Positions 1 to 7,695 of a stretch of DNA of 18,610 bases are shown piece after piece. The DNA is from Candidatus Omnitrophota bacterium (GTDB taxonomy: Bacteria; Hinthialibacterota; Hinthialibacteria; JAKQFZ01). The first letter of the stretch is position 1. Each line of letters starts with the position of its first letter. The notes beneath the pieces were generated by a model. It ran no database searches. It worked only from the letters and a program-made list of their open reading frames with translations, and was not told the origin of the DNA. Location of the stretch: NCBI GenBank assembly GCA_029558215.1, contig JAKQFZ010000633.1:1-18610 (forward strand), read 5' to 3'. A program made the position numbers and the translations under genes.

Positions 1-1451
1 ATGAATGCGTGGGCGTAGGCGCCCTTTGCCGCCTCGATGATCTCTTCGTCGGTGGCCTCCGGTTTGGCGTATCGGATGTTTTCCCGGACCGTATCGTTGA
101 AGAGAAATGTCTCCTGAAGCACCATGCCAATGTTGCGCCGAAGGGAGTTCTGTGTCACGTCACGTACATCGTGACCGTCCACGAGCACCCGACCTTTGCA
201 GGGATCGTAAAACCGCGCGATCAAATTGACCAGGCTCGTCTTCCCTGCACCACTGCGCCCGACAATGGCAACCACTTCTCCAGGCGCTGCCGAGACCGAA
301 ATGTCGTGCAGCACGATTTCCCCCGTATCGTATCGAAAGGTGACGTCCTCCAGTTCGACCCGCCCTTGCACATTCTGCAGTTCAACGGCATCTTCCTTGT
401 CCTGAACGGAAGGCTTTTCATCCATCAGTTCAAAGATGCGCGCCAGAGACGCCAGTGCCCTGTTGATGATGTTCTGAACCTGCCCCAGTGAACTGACCGG
501 ATGATAGAAATGCTGCATGTAACCGAGAAATGCCACAACCGTTCCCGCTGAAACCACATTGGCTCCGGTGGACAGAGCGGCGCGGCGGGCACCGTACCAC
601 ATCAGCAAAACCAGACCGGTGGACGTCAGCACCGACAGCGCGGGGAAACAGGTACTCCAGATCCAGATACTTTTGGAACTGGCTTTCCAGTAGGCACGGT
701 TGCTTTCGTCGAAAAAGGCTTTCTCCGGCTCTTCGCGAGCAAATGCCTTGATAACCTGAATGCCGGCAATGCGCTCCTGGAGTTTGGCGTTGATCTCACC
801 CAACTCCCTTCGGATTTTGCCAAAGACCGGACGGATGAAACGCGCAAGCAAAATGAGACACACGACATAGAGAGGCAGTGGAGCCAATGCCACAAGCGCC
901 ATCTTCCAGTCAAGATAGAACAAGAATCCGACCGACCCCAGAATGTGCAGTGTGTTGCTGATAATGTCGTCGGTGCCATGGACAACCATCAGCTCGACGG
1001 CTTCAACATCATTGCTGATTCGAGACATGATGTCCCCGGAACGCTTGCTCTCAAAGTAGTTCAAGCCCAGGCGCAGGAGATTGCTGTAGCAGTCCATGCG
1101 AACCTTGTAGACAAATCTCTGCCCCAAGAGATGCATCACATTGGTGCGAACCGCGGAAAACACCAAACCCGCAAGCATGAACAACAGGTATTTCCCAATC
1201 AGCCCGGGCAGCATGTCCAACTTGTGATCCCGAATCACATCATCGAAAATGCTTCGGAGCACCATGGGGACAAAGAGTCCCGCGGCGGTGCCGGCAATCA
1301 TGGAAACAAGCCCCAACAGAACCTTGTGCCAATGCGGTTTGAGATTCTTGTAGAACCAACCCAGCATCCGGGCATTGGTTATCTTCAAAGGCTTGACATC
1401 GTCGTCATTCATCTGAGGCGGCCCATGGTGGCCGCTGAAGCCTCTGGCCAT
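1..1451 (-). CDS. ABC exporter, MsbA-like half-transporter (partial, C-terminus beyond left edge)
   Basis: A fused membrane-plus-ATPase ABC half-transporter of the MsbA/multidrug exporter type, which works as a homo- or heterodimer in the inner membrane to flip lipids or export hydrophobic compounds. 483 residues are visible. The membrane part covers about residues 40-330, with hydrophobic stretches near 42-65, 85-105, 165-205 and 270-312. The nucleotide-binding domain starts near 365, with Walker A GRSGAGKT at 398-405 and a Q-loop glutamine at 446. The signature motif and Walker B lie off the window. The ATG at 1451 is chosen because GGAGG sits 8 bases upstream; another ATG at 1467 is in a different, short frame. 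MsbA would fit the nearby lipid A genes, but the ATPase half-transporter family is broad and the substrate cannot be read from sequence. Family call sure, substrate unknown. Confidence 0.9.
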   Translation of the reverse strand, partial: MARGFSGHHGPPQMNDDDVKPLKITNARMLGWFYKNLKPHWHKVLLGLVSMIAGTAAGLFVPMVLRSIFDDVIRDHKLDMLPGLIGKYLLFMLAGLVFSAVRTNVMHLLGQRFVYKVRMDCYSNLLRLGLNYFESKRSGDIMSRISNDVEAVELMVVHGTDDIISNTLHILGSVGFLFYLDWKMALVALAPLPLYVVCLILLARFIRPVFGKIRRELGEINAKLQERIAGIQVIKAFAREEPEKAFFDESNRAYWKASSKSIWIWSTCFPALSVLTSTGLVLLMWYGARRAALSTGANVVSAGTVVAFLGYMQHFYHPVSSLGQVQNIINRALASLARIFELMDEKPSVQDKEDAVELQNVQGRVELEDVTFRYDTGEIVLHDISVSAAPGEVVAIVGRSGAGKTSLVNLIARFYDPCKGRVLVDGHDVRDVTQNSLRRNIGMVLQETFLFNDTVRENIRYAKPEATDEEIIEAAKGAYAHAF

Positions 1452-1483
1452 TGACAGAATCCTCCATTAGTTCAATGAAAGGC

Positions 1484-1512
1484 AGTATAGGATGTTTCGC
1501 GTGGGACAACAA
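1484..1512 (-). promoter_or_regulatory. Putative sigma-70 promoter for the ABC transporter gene
   Basis: On the minus strand TTGTTG (1512-1507), a 17-base spacer, then TATACT (1489-1484), which matches the -10 consensus at five of six bases. Transcription would start near 1477, leaving a leader of about 25 bases that contains the GGAGG site of the gene starting at 1451. Confidence 0.45.
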
Positions 1513-1542
1513 GGCCGACAACGACTCGCATCGATCACTCGC

Positions 1543-1571
1543 TTGACGGACAGCGCTACGGAACGTATCGT
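1543..1571 (+). promoter_or_regulatory. Putative sigma-70 promoter for the YbaK-type gene
   Basis: TTGACG (1543-1548), exactly 17 bases, then TATCGT (1566-1571). The -35 matches five of six bases and the -10 four of six. Transcription would start near 1578, giving an unusually long leader of about 130 bases before the ATG at 1708. It points away from the ABC transporter promoter, and the two -35 elements lie about 30 bases apart. Confidence 0.4.
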
Positions 1572-1593
1572 TATGAATGTGGATCGCATTTGG

Positions 1594-1685
1594 GCAGGCC
1601 AGCGCCTGCGGACTTCTGGGATATGCCCAACTCCGCAAGGCGCTCTTTCGAGAAGGAAACCGTACCCTCCGGAATCCGGTTTCCT
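1594..1685 (+). promoter_or_regulatory. Structured 5' leader with mutually exclusive hairpins
   Basis: Three perfect inverted repeats lie between the predicted start of transcription and the ribosome site. Hairpin A is GCAGGC/GCCTGC (1594-1599 with 1604-1609, four-base loop). Hairpin B is TGCGGA/TCCGCA (1607-1612 with 1632-1637), enclosing a second helix TGGG/CCCA (1617-1620 with 1626-1629). A and B share bases 1607-1609, so they cannot form together. Hairpin C is AGGAAACCG/CGGTTTCCT (1654-1662 with 1677-1685) and ends about ten bases before the AGGAGG ribosome site. I do not recognise a known riboswitch or T-box class in it. The pairing is visible; a regulatory role is inference. Confidence 0.4.
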
Positions 1686-1707
1686 GGGAGACAAAGGAGG
1701 AACAACC

Positions 1708-2175
1708 ATGCCAGTGCAAAGAGTCAAGGACTATCTCGCTTCGCAGGGAATTGCGTTCGACTCCATCGTTCACGAGCGGACTTACACGGCGCAGGAGACT
1801 GCAGCGGTGACGCACGTCAAAGGTCGTGAACTGGCAAAGGCGGTCGTGCTCAATGTAGACGGAGAATGCCTTATCGCCGTCATTCCGGCATCCAGACGCC
1901 TCAGTCTTCGAAAGACCAAGGAGCTTCTTGGAGCAAACAGTCTTCGACTGGCTGACGAGTCGGAGTTTTCACGCTTGTTTCCGGGCTGCGAACTCGGTGC
2001 GATACCCCCCTTGGGCAGTCTTTTTGGCGTGAAGATGCTGGTAGACAAGACGCTCAGGGAAGATGAGGAGATTGCATTTGCCGCGGGCACACACACGGAG
2101 ATTGTCCGAGTGAAGCTCTCCGACTTTGAAAACCTCGAGTCACCCGAATATGGCGAGCTGATCTCGGGAGAGTGA
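1708..2175 (+). CDS. YbaK/ProX-family aminoacyl-tRNA deacylase
   Basis: 155 residues, the usual size for a free-standing YbaK/ProX/INS-type trans-editing domain. These cytoplasmic enzymes hydrolyse mischarged tRNAs such as Cys-tRNA(Pro) or Ala-tRNA(Pro). Visible family signs are the lysine in ELAKAVVL (K44), at the position of the conserved YbaK lysine, the hydrophobic strand ECLIAVIP (53-60), and the glycine-rich GCELGAIPPLG segment (93-103) that shapes the substrate pocket. The ATG at 1708 is chosen because AGGAGG stands 7 bases before it. The frame stays open further upstream, but that stretch is leader with hairpins and no ribosome site. The gene is a lone plus-strand unit between the ABC exporter and rimO. 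Which tRNA it edits cannot be decided here. Confidence 0.88.
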   Translation: MPVQRVKDYLASQGIAFDSIVHERTYTAQETAAVTHVKGRELAKAVVLNVDGECLIAVIPASRRLSLRKTKELLGANSLRLADESEFSRLFPGCELGAIPPLGSLFGVKMLVDKTLREDEEIAFAAGTHTEIVRVKLSDFENLESPEYGELISGE

Positions 2176-2196
2176 ACAGACCAACGCCTGTAGCTA

Positions 2197-2219
2197 CACG
2201 GGCGATCTCCACCCCCGTG
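2197..2219. terminator. Weak hairpin between convergent genes
   Basis: CACGGG (2197-2202) pairs with CCCGTG (2214-2219) over an 11-base loop, in the 60-base gap where the YbaK-type gene and rimO converge. It is well placed to serve both strands, but neither side has a run of T, so a factor-independent terminator is only a guess. Confidence 0.25.
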
Positions 2220-2235
2220 CGGTGACGAGACTGCC

Positions 2236-3582
2236 TCAGTCCGAAGACTCGTCTTCCCGAATGAAAGCACCTGTGTAGTCGCTGCCAACCAAGTGTGTCA
2301 ACACGACAGGGTAGAAGCAGCCGGGCTTCAGATTCTTGCCTTGCACATAGACATGACCGTCAATATCCGGTGCCTGTCCTTCCCATCGGCCGTGATACCA
2401 GTCCTCTTCGCCCCCACAGACTCCATCCACCAGCACCGGCACAGTCATCCCCAAGAGCCTGCTCTTGCGCTTTTCGCAGTCCAGTTCGACCTGCTCCGTC
2501 AAATGCAACAGGCGTTCCTGTATCTCGCGCTCGGGAAGATGACCGGGACTGTCAAAAGCGTCCGTTCCATCTTCCCTTGAGTAGGCGAACGATCCGACAT
2601 GATCGAATGCGGCGTGTTTCAGAAATCGCAGGAGCGTCTGAAAGTCCTTGTGCGTTTCACCCGGATAGCCCACCATAACCGTCGTTCGAAGGACAATGTC
2701 GGGGATTTCCCGACGCAGCAGTGCCACCATCTGTTCGAGTTGTTTGCGCGTCACACGCCGTTTCATGGCCGCGAGAATGGAATCCGAAGCGTGCTGAATG
2801 GGAATGTCCAGATAGCGACACACTTGGGGTGTTGACGCAAGTGTTTTGACAAGCGCCTCCGTGACCAATGCAGGATGCGCATAGAGAACCCGAATCCAGC
2901 GAAGCGGTTCAATCGTTCTCAGCTGATGCAGCAGACCGTCAAGCCTCGGCTCTCCATACAAATCGAGACCGTAGCGAGTGGAGTCCTGGGCGATGAGATT
3001 CAGTTCGACCGTACCCGCGTCCGCAAGAGTCTGCGCCTCGGCAATGATCTCCTCGATGGGTCGGCTGTGAAAGGAACCCCGAATGGAAGGGATGGTGCAG
3101 TAGGAACATCGGTTGTCGCAGCCATCAGCAATTCTCAGATAGGCGGTATGGGGTGGAGTTGCCAGAATTCGATGGTGCGTTGGTTGAGGGTCATTTGGAA
3201 CAACAAGTGTGGCCGTTTTCCTGCGGATGACCTCGGCAACGGCACCCTTTTCGGCAACGGGTAACCAGGCATCCACGAGCCCGGATGGATCTAGTTGGCG
3301 ACAGGCGTCTCGACGACGCGAGACGAGACATCCCCACACCACAAGAATATCTATATCCCCATGGCGCTTCATCTCGCAGAATTCTTCGATGGTCTCTAGA
3401 GATTCCTGCTCCGCTGAGCGGATGAACCCACAGGTGTTGATGATCACAATCCGCGCCTGGTCGAGATCTGTAGTGATCGAGAAACCCGAACGCACCAAAT
3501 CCGCCATCACACGTTCGGTGTCAACGAGATTCTTGGGACAGCCGAGCGAAACCACATAGACGCAGGACGAGGATTGATTCAT
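2236..3582 (-). CDS. rimO: Ribosomal protein S12 (aspartate C3) methylthiotransferase RimO
   Basis: Radical SAM methylthiotransferase that adds a methylthio group to a conserved aspartate of ribosomal protein S12. From the N-terminus: the MTTase domain opens with VSLGCPKNLVDTE, and C15, C51 and C85 are its three cluster ligands; the radical SAM motif CDNRCSYC supplies C155, C159 and C162; a TRAM-like segment ends the 448 residues. The GCPKNLVD opening and GSFHSRP after the CxxxCxxC motif favour RimO over the tRNA enzyme MiaB. The ATG at 3582 is chosen; a GTG directly before it sits almost on the GGGAG ribosome site. It lies 101 bases after the FG-GAP gene on the same strand and may be read from the upstream operon. 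I found no convincing promoter of its own. Confidence 0.93.
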   Translation of the reverse strand: MNQSSSCVYVVSLGCPKNLVDTERVMADLVRSGFSITTDLDQARIVIINTCGFIRSAEQESLETIEEFCEMKRHGDIDILVVWGCLVSRRRDACRQLDPSGLVDAWLPVAEKGAVAEVIRRKTATLVVPNDPQPTHHRILATPPHTAYLRIADGCDNRCSYCTIPSIRGSFHSRPIEEIIAEAQTLADAGTVELNLIAQDSTRYGLDLYGEPRLDGLLHQLRTIEPLRWIRVLYAHPALVTEALVKTLASTPQVCRYLDIPIQHASDSILAAMKRRVTRKQLEQMVALLRREIPDIVLRTTVMVGYPGETHKDFQTLLRFLKHAAFDHVGSFAYSREDGTDAFDSPGHLPEREIQERLLHLTEQVELDCEKRKSRLLGMTVPVLVDGVCGGEEDWYHGRWEGQAPDIDGHVYVQGKNLKPGCFYPVVLTHLVGSDYTGAFIREDESSD

Positions 3583-3683
3583 CACGCTCCCAAAATGGAT
3601 GAGGGTCTTCCGTCTTCACGGCGTTCAATGGAAACAAGAGACCAGTAGGGTCAAAGGGAGTGTCCGCCTTTCGGCGTTCTCCA

Positions 3684-5456
3684 CTACTGCGCTCTGGGAC
3701 TTGGAAATGCGTTACGACCCTGCCAGTTGTCGAGAATCCGCCAGTCCATATTCCCTGACCAGAGAAGGCTCTGATAAAAGACATCCTTGAAGTTCAGGTA
3801 TTGATCCGCATTGCTATCACCCGGAATCGGACTGAACATCGCCGCGGGGAACAAGTACATCTGTCCCGCATCATATCGTGGGTCCGTCTCTGAGGGAATC
3901 TTCGGATCCATGAATGTCGCACCGAGGATCAAAGCCAAGTTTCCGCCAACCCCCACGGGTCCGAAAAGAATGGAACGCCCCATTTCGTCGTTCTTGAATG
4001 CTCCAGAGATGACCACATCCGCCTGCTTCTTGGAGATGTCCACATCGGTGACTCCCGCGATGGATGACCCATAGAACAGATAGACCCGACCGGCATACTG
4101 TTCGTTTTCCGGCGTGGAACTGGCAACAGAGTTTGAGATGGCGTACAGGGTCTCAGTTGCCGCGCCAACCGCAACGCGGGCAACGGCAACATCATAGCCC
4201 CCAACACCTTTGAACTTCTTGTAGCCCAGAGTTGGCACCGGACTTGGTGCACCGAGAGGGTTCAGAGCAAACTCCGCTCCCGCAGGGATTGGAGTATAGA
4301 GTATATAGGTTGCGCCCCAGTGATCCGAAAGTGTGGCAGCAAGATTCGGATCCACGTTCGATGAACCGATGATCAGGGAGTCAATGGTGGCATCATCATC
4401 CAAGCTGACAGCACGAATCACTTCTCCGGCTTCACCGTAACCTCGTGCTCCGGTGATCTTGAAGGCCAGTTTATCCTTGTTGACGTCTATCCAACGCTGC
4501 TCGAGGGTCATTGTGGCAGAGGCAGGTCTCGCATTGATGCCCAACACGGTTCCCGCTCGCCGCAGACTGCCAACGTCGGCGGCCTTGGCAGCAACAACAA
4601 GGCACGGGGTGTCTGTTGCGTCGGTCAGTTGGCCAAAAGCAAGTCCGGAATTGTTCAGGTTTGATGTGTTATTGAAAGGCAGGTTCTGGATCAGAAAAGT
4701 GTAGTCCTTGGCGAGAGAGAAGGAAGCCTGCGCTGTCGGTTCCAGAACTCCCGAAAAGACATAAGCCCGATTGGCCAGTGTCCCTTCTTCGGTCCCAAAC
4801 GGCGCGGTGATGATCAGATCATCCGTTCCGTCCCTGGTAAAGTCAGCACAGATCATCTCCATACCGGCACTGTCGTATGCCCCTGCACCATAGATGATAC
4901 AGTCGGCAACAGTGCCAGCCGCCAACGGTCCCTTGGCATCACTGATGATCTTCTGACCGGCCTTGCCAAAGAATACGTAGACCTTTCCCGAACGGTTGAT
5001 CTGTGCATAGGTTCCCAATGGAGCACTGACAATCAGATCAGGCACCTGATCTCTATTCAAGTCACCCGTTGTGATCGAGTACCCAAAGAGTTCCTCGGCT
5101 GCATCACCGTCAAGAATCAGGTGATCCCCTGGAATGTTGGCCAGGTCAATCGTTGTCGGTTCGGTAACACCCGCAACAGGACCGTAGAGGATGTAGACGC
5201 GACCGGATCGGGCTCCGTTCGGGCTGGAATGTCTGTAGGCGCCCAAGACGATGTCCATGACATTGTCGCCGTTCAAATCCGCCAGATGATAGGAATCTCC
5301 CAGCCAACTGTTTCGTGCCTCGCCCAACAGTATGGATGCCTGTGCGGTGTGTGCCGCATCATCCAAATCAACCCAGGTCGTCGCCGGCGACTGAGCCGAC
5401 AGACAGACCCATACAAGACAAACCGCAACTATCTCGACAAATCGTTTTGTCTTCAT
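3684..5456 (-). CDS. Secreted FG-GAP beta-propeller protein with dockerin-like C-terminus
   Basis: 590 residues. A signal peptide (KTKR, then a hydrophobic core to about residue 26) sends it out of the cytoplasm. I count seven FG-GAP/integrin-alpha-like repeats, enough for a complete seven-bladed propeller. Three keep clear calcium loops of the DLNGDNVMD type (D60-D68, D132-D140, D205-D213), and most end in a GRVYILYG-like strand. Near the end, DSNADQYLNFKD (547-558) is a textbook dockerin/EF-hand loop with acidic or amide residues at 1, 3, 5, 9 and 12; only one such loop is clear, whereas dockerins have two. The start has GGGGG seven bases upstream. It follows lpxA by 41 bases on the same strand. 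A small CGCC-GAAA-GGCG hairpin (3665-3676) follows the stop. Function unknown; adhesion or carbohydrate display are guesses. Confidence 0.85.
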   Translation of the reverse strand: MKTKRFVEIVAVCLVWVCLSAQSPATTWVDLDDAAHTAQASILLGEARNSWLGDSYHLADLNGDNVMDIVLGAYRHSSPNGARSGRVYILYGPVAGVTEPTTIDLANIPGDHLILDGDAAEELFGYSITTGDLNRDQVPDLIVSAPLGTYAQINRSGKVYVFFGKAGQKIISDAKGPLAAGTVADCIIYGAGAYDSAGMEMICADFTRDGTDDLIITAPFGTEEGTLANRAYVFSGVLEPTAQASFSLAKDYTFLIQNLPFNNTSNLNNSGLAFGQLTDATDTPCLVVAAKAADVGSLRRAGTVLGINARPASATMTLEQRWIDVNKDKLAFKITGARGYGEAGEVIRAVSLDDDATIDSLIIGSSNVDPNLAATLSDHWGATYILYTPIPAGAEFALNPLGAPSPVPTLGYKKFKGVGGYDVAVARVAVGAATETLYAISNSVASSTPENEQYAGRVYLFYGSSIAGVTDVDISKKQADVVISGAFKNDEMGRSILFGPVGVGGNLALILGATFMDPKIPSETDPRYDAGQMYLFPAAMFSPIPGDSNADQYLNFKDVFYQSLLWSGNMDWRILDNWQGRNAFPSPRAQ

Positions 5457-5497
5457 CTCGGTGCCCCCTGATTTTTCTAGGCGTTCTCGCGCTCTAT

Positions 5498-6274
5498 CTA
5501 GTGCCGGGCTATGCCCCTCTTGGATCGTTGGATGAAAGCGATGATCTCCTGCACGTCCGAGTTGTCGCCCATTTCATCCTGGAGCCTCTTGGTTGCGTCA
5601 GGCAACGACAGACCCTTCCGGAGAAGAATCTTGAAGGCCTGATGGAGCGCGCTGAGGCGTTCCTTTGAGAAGCCCCTTCTCTTAAGCCCGACCATGTTCA
5701 AACCGTGAATTTTGCAGGGACATCCTGCCGCCATACTAAAGGGCAGAATATCCAGCGTCACACGGGAAAACCCACCAATAATACAATACTTTCCCGCAAT
5801 GGAGAACTGATGAATCGCCGCAAGCCCACCCAGGATGACCCCATCGTCCATGTGAATGTGTCCCGCCAGAGAGGCACAGTTGGCCATAATGACTCCGTTG
5901 CCAATCTGACAGTCATGCGCAATGTGTGAGTACGCCATCATCATGATGTTGTTTCCGAGTCGGGTTGGCTTCTCTTCCGACGTGGCAACATTAACAGTGA
6001 CAAACTCCCGCAAGACGCAGTCGTCACCAATGACGAGATAGGTCTTCTTGTCTTTGAAACGCAAGTCCTGGGGATCAGTCCCCAAGACCGCGCCTTTGCT
6101 GACCTTGCAGCGACATCCCAGTGTGGTGCGCTTCTCGATAAAGACACTTGGTCCGATGACAGTACCCGCACCAATGATCACTTCAGGTCCGATAACGGAG
6201 TAGGGGCCGATTTCAACATCGTCGGCCAATTCCGCCTTGGGATCCACTATTGCCGTTGGATGGATGTTTGGCAT
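5498..6274 (-). CDS. lpxA: UDP-N-acetylglucosamine O-acyltransferase LpxA
   Basis: First enzyme of lipid A synthesis: it moves a hydroxyacyl chain from ACP to UDP-GlcNAc in the cytoplasm. 258 residues, close to the usual 262. A left-handed beta-helix of hexapeptide repeats (DVEIGPYSVIGP and similar) fills about residues 1-180. The catalytic histidine is present in SHIAHDC (H120, equal to E. coli H125), as is LAGH (H139). The C-terminal helical part opens with HGLNMVGLKRRGF, diagnostic of LpxA. One departure: the NRGT motif usual after the REFVT strand reads NVAT here (residues 95-98). The ATG at 6274 has GGAAGGA upstream, and only 24 bases separate it from lpxC/fabZ, so the two are cotranscribed. 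Confidence 0.95.
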   Translation of the reverse strand: MPNIHPTAIVDPKAELADDVEIGPYSVIGPEVIIGAGTVIGPSVFIEKRTTLGCRCKVSKGAVLGTDPQDLRFKDKKTYLVIGDDCVLREFVTVNVATSEEKPTRLGNNIMMMAYSHIAHDCQIGNGVIMANCASLAGHIHMDDGVILGGLAAIHQFSIAGKYCIIGGFSRVTLDILPFSMAAGCPCKIHGLNMVGLKRRGFSKERLSALHQAFKILLRKGLSLPDATKRLQDEMGDNSDVQEIIAFIQRSKRGIARH

Positions 6275-6298
6275 CCTTTGGTTCCTTCCTGAAATGGA

Positions 6299-7603
6299 CT
6301 AAGACTCATTCGCGTCAACCAAGGCGAAGTTGATGGCTGCTTCCGCGACAACGGCTCCATCCACATAGGCCTTGCCAACACAGCGCCCAAAGCGCTTTTT
6401 CTCTTTGACGATCTCCGCTTCAAGGCGGAGCTGATCGCCCGGGACGACAGGCTTTCTGAACTTCACATCTTCCATGGAGAGCAGAAACGCCAATTGCCCC
6501 CTGTTCTTCTCTTTTGCCAGCAGGATGATTCCACCGACCTGCGCCATTGCTTCCAGAATCAGAACCCCGGGCATGACGGCCTTGTTGGGAAAATGTCCCT
6601 GGAAAAACCATTCATTCAGCGTCACGTTCTTGATCCCAACGCCTCTGGTTCCTTCCTCGTTGACCTCTATCAGACGATCCACGAAGAGAAAGGGATAACG
6701 GTGGGGCAGAATCGCCCGAATCTGTTCGATGTCCAACGGTGCCTTCAGTGGCCAGTTACCCACAGCCTTCATCCTCACTTCCTGCAGAATTTTCTTTGCA
6801 AAGCGTGCATTCCAAGCATGTCCCGATCGGACTGCATGCACGTGGCTTTCAAGTCGTTTGCCCACCAACGCAAGGTCACCAAGCAAGTCAAGAAGTTTGT
6901 GACGCGCTATTTCGTCAGAATATCGCAGGCTCTGACTGGTCGTTCCGTCATCATCAATGACCAGCGCATTCTCAAGGCTTCCACCCTTGATGAGACCGGC
7001 AGCCCGCATCAACTCCACATCCTTGCGAAAGCAGAAGGTTCGTGCTGGGGCGATCTCTTTCTCAAACACTTCAGGCGTAATCGCGAAGGACACGGTCTGA
7101 CGCCCGATCCCTGAATTGGGATAGTCCACGGTGAATGTCAGTTCCAGATGGTCTGCAGGAGTGGCCGTAAGGGAGATATCCCCCTCACTCAAGGAGATCT
7201 GATTCGAGATGCCCATGGTCGAGCAGGGCGCGTCCTGCTCCACGAATCCCACACCTACGAGTGCCTCAGCAAAAGGCTTTGCGCTCCCATCCAGAATCGG
7301 GACCTCGTTGGAAGTGACATGGATTTCCATGTTGTCAATGCCCAAGCCAATCGCCGTTGCCAAAACATGCTCCACAGTCTTGACTTCAGCGTCGCCGACC
7401 TTCAGCGCCGTATGGAGTTTCTCCTCTGGGTTTGCGTAGTCTGCATGAACGGGGATGCGCGGCGTTGCGGGCAGATCCACCCGTACAAAGACCAAACCCG
7501 AGTTCGGCTCGGCTGGCGTGAAGGTAACCGTAGAAGCGTTCCCCGTGTGGAGACCGACTCCGGTCAGGCTGACTTGCCCGGCGATGCTCTGTTGTTTTCT
7601 CAT
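6299..7603 (-). CDS. lpxC/fabZ: Bifunctional LpxC deacetylase / FabZ hydroxyacyl-ACP dehydratase
   Basis: A 434-residue fusion. Residues 1 to about 280 are LpxC, the zinc enzyme that deacetylates UDP-3-acyl-GlcNAc (committed step of lipid A). E78 and H79 sit in KTVEH, H235 and D239 in ARHKLLDLLGD, and the catalytic H262 in SGHAWN; the zinc set H79/H235/D239 is complete. Residues from about 290 are FabZ, the dehydratase of fatty acid elongation: LPHRYPFLFVDR, then GHFPNKAVMPGVLILEAMAQ with active-site H337 and E351. Both halves look intact. Fused forms are best known from Bacteroidetes and relatives. The ATG at 7603 has no strong ribosome site (AAGACGAC at best), which may mean translation depends on the preceding gene 92 bases away. 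Confidence 0.96.
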   Translation of the reverse strand: MRKQQSIAGQVSLTGVGLHTGNASTVTFTPAEPNSGLVFVRVDLPATPRIPVHADYANPEEKLHTALKVGDAEVKTVEHVLATAIGLGIDNMEIHVTSNEVPILDGSAKPFAEALVGVGFVEQDAPCSTMGISNQISLSEGDISLTATPADHLELTFTVDYPNSGIGRQTVSFAITPEVFEKEIAPARTFCFRKDVELMRAAGLIKGGSLENALVIDDDGTTSQSLRYSDEIARHKLLDLLGDLALVGKRLESHVHAVRSGHAWNARFAKKILQEVRMKAVGNWPLKAPLDIEQIRAILPHRYPFLFVDRLIEVNEEGTRGVGIKNVTLNEWFFQGHFPNKAVMPGVLILEAMAQVGGIILLAKEKNRGQLAFLLSMEDVKFRKPVVPGDQLRLEAEIVKEKKRFGRCVGKAYVDGAVVAEAAINFALVDANES

Positions 7604-7695
7604 CGTTGTCTGTCGTCTTTACTGAACGTGTCTGTCCTGCCCAGGTGTATTTGGCCTTTGTTCGATGTCTGCCTGTTGGAGCAAACAACCCTTGC

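Noticed and set aside
1492..1707. N-terminal extension of the YbaK-type protein
   Set aside because: It spans the predicted promoter and hairpins, has no ribosome site, and has no similarity to the family, while AGGAGG precedes the ATG at 1708.
1578..1707. T-box or known riboswitch before the YbaK-type gene
   Set aside because: I could not find the conserved T-box antiterminator sequence or the core of a riboswitch class I know; only unclassified hairpins are claimed.
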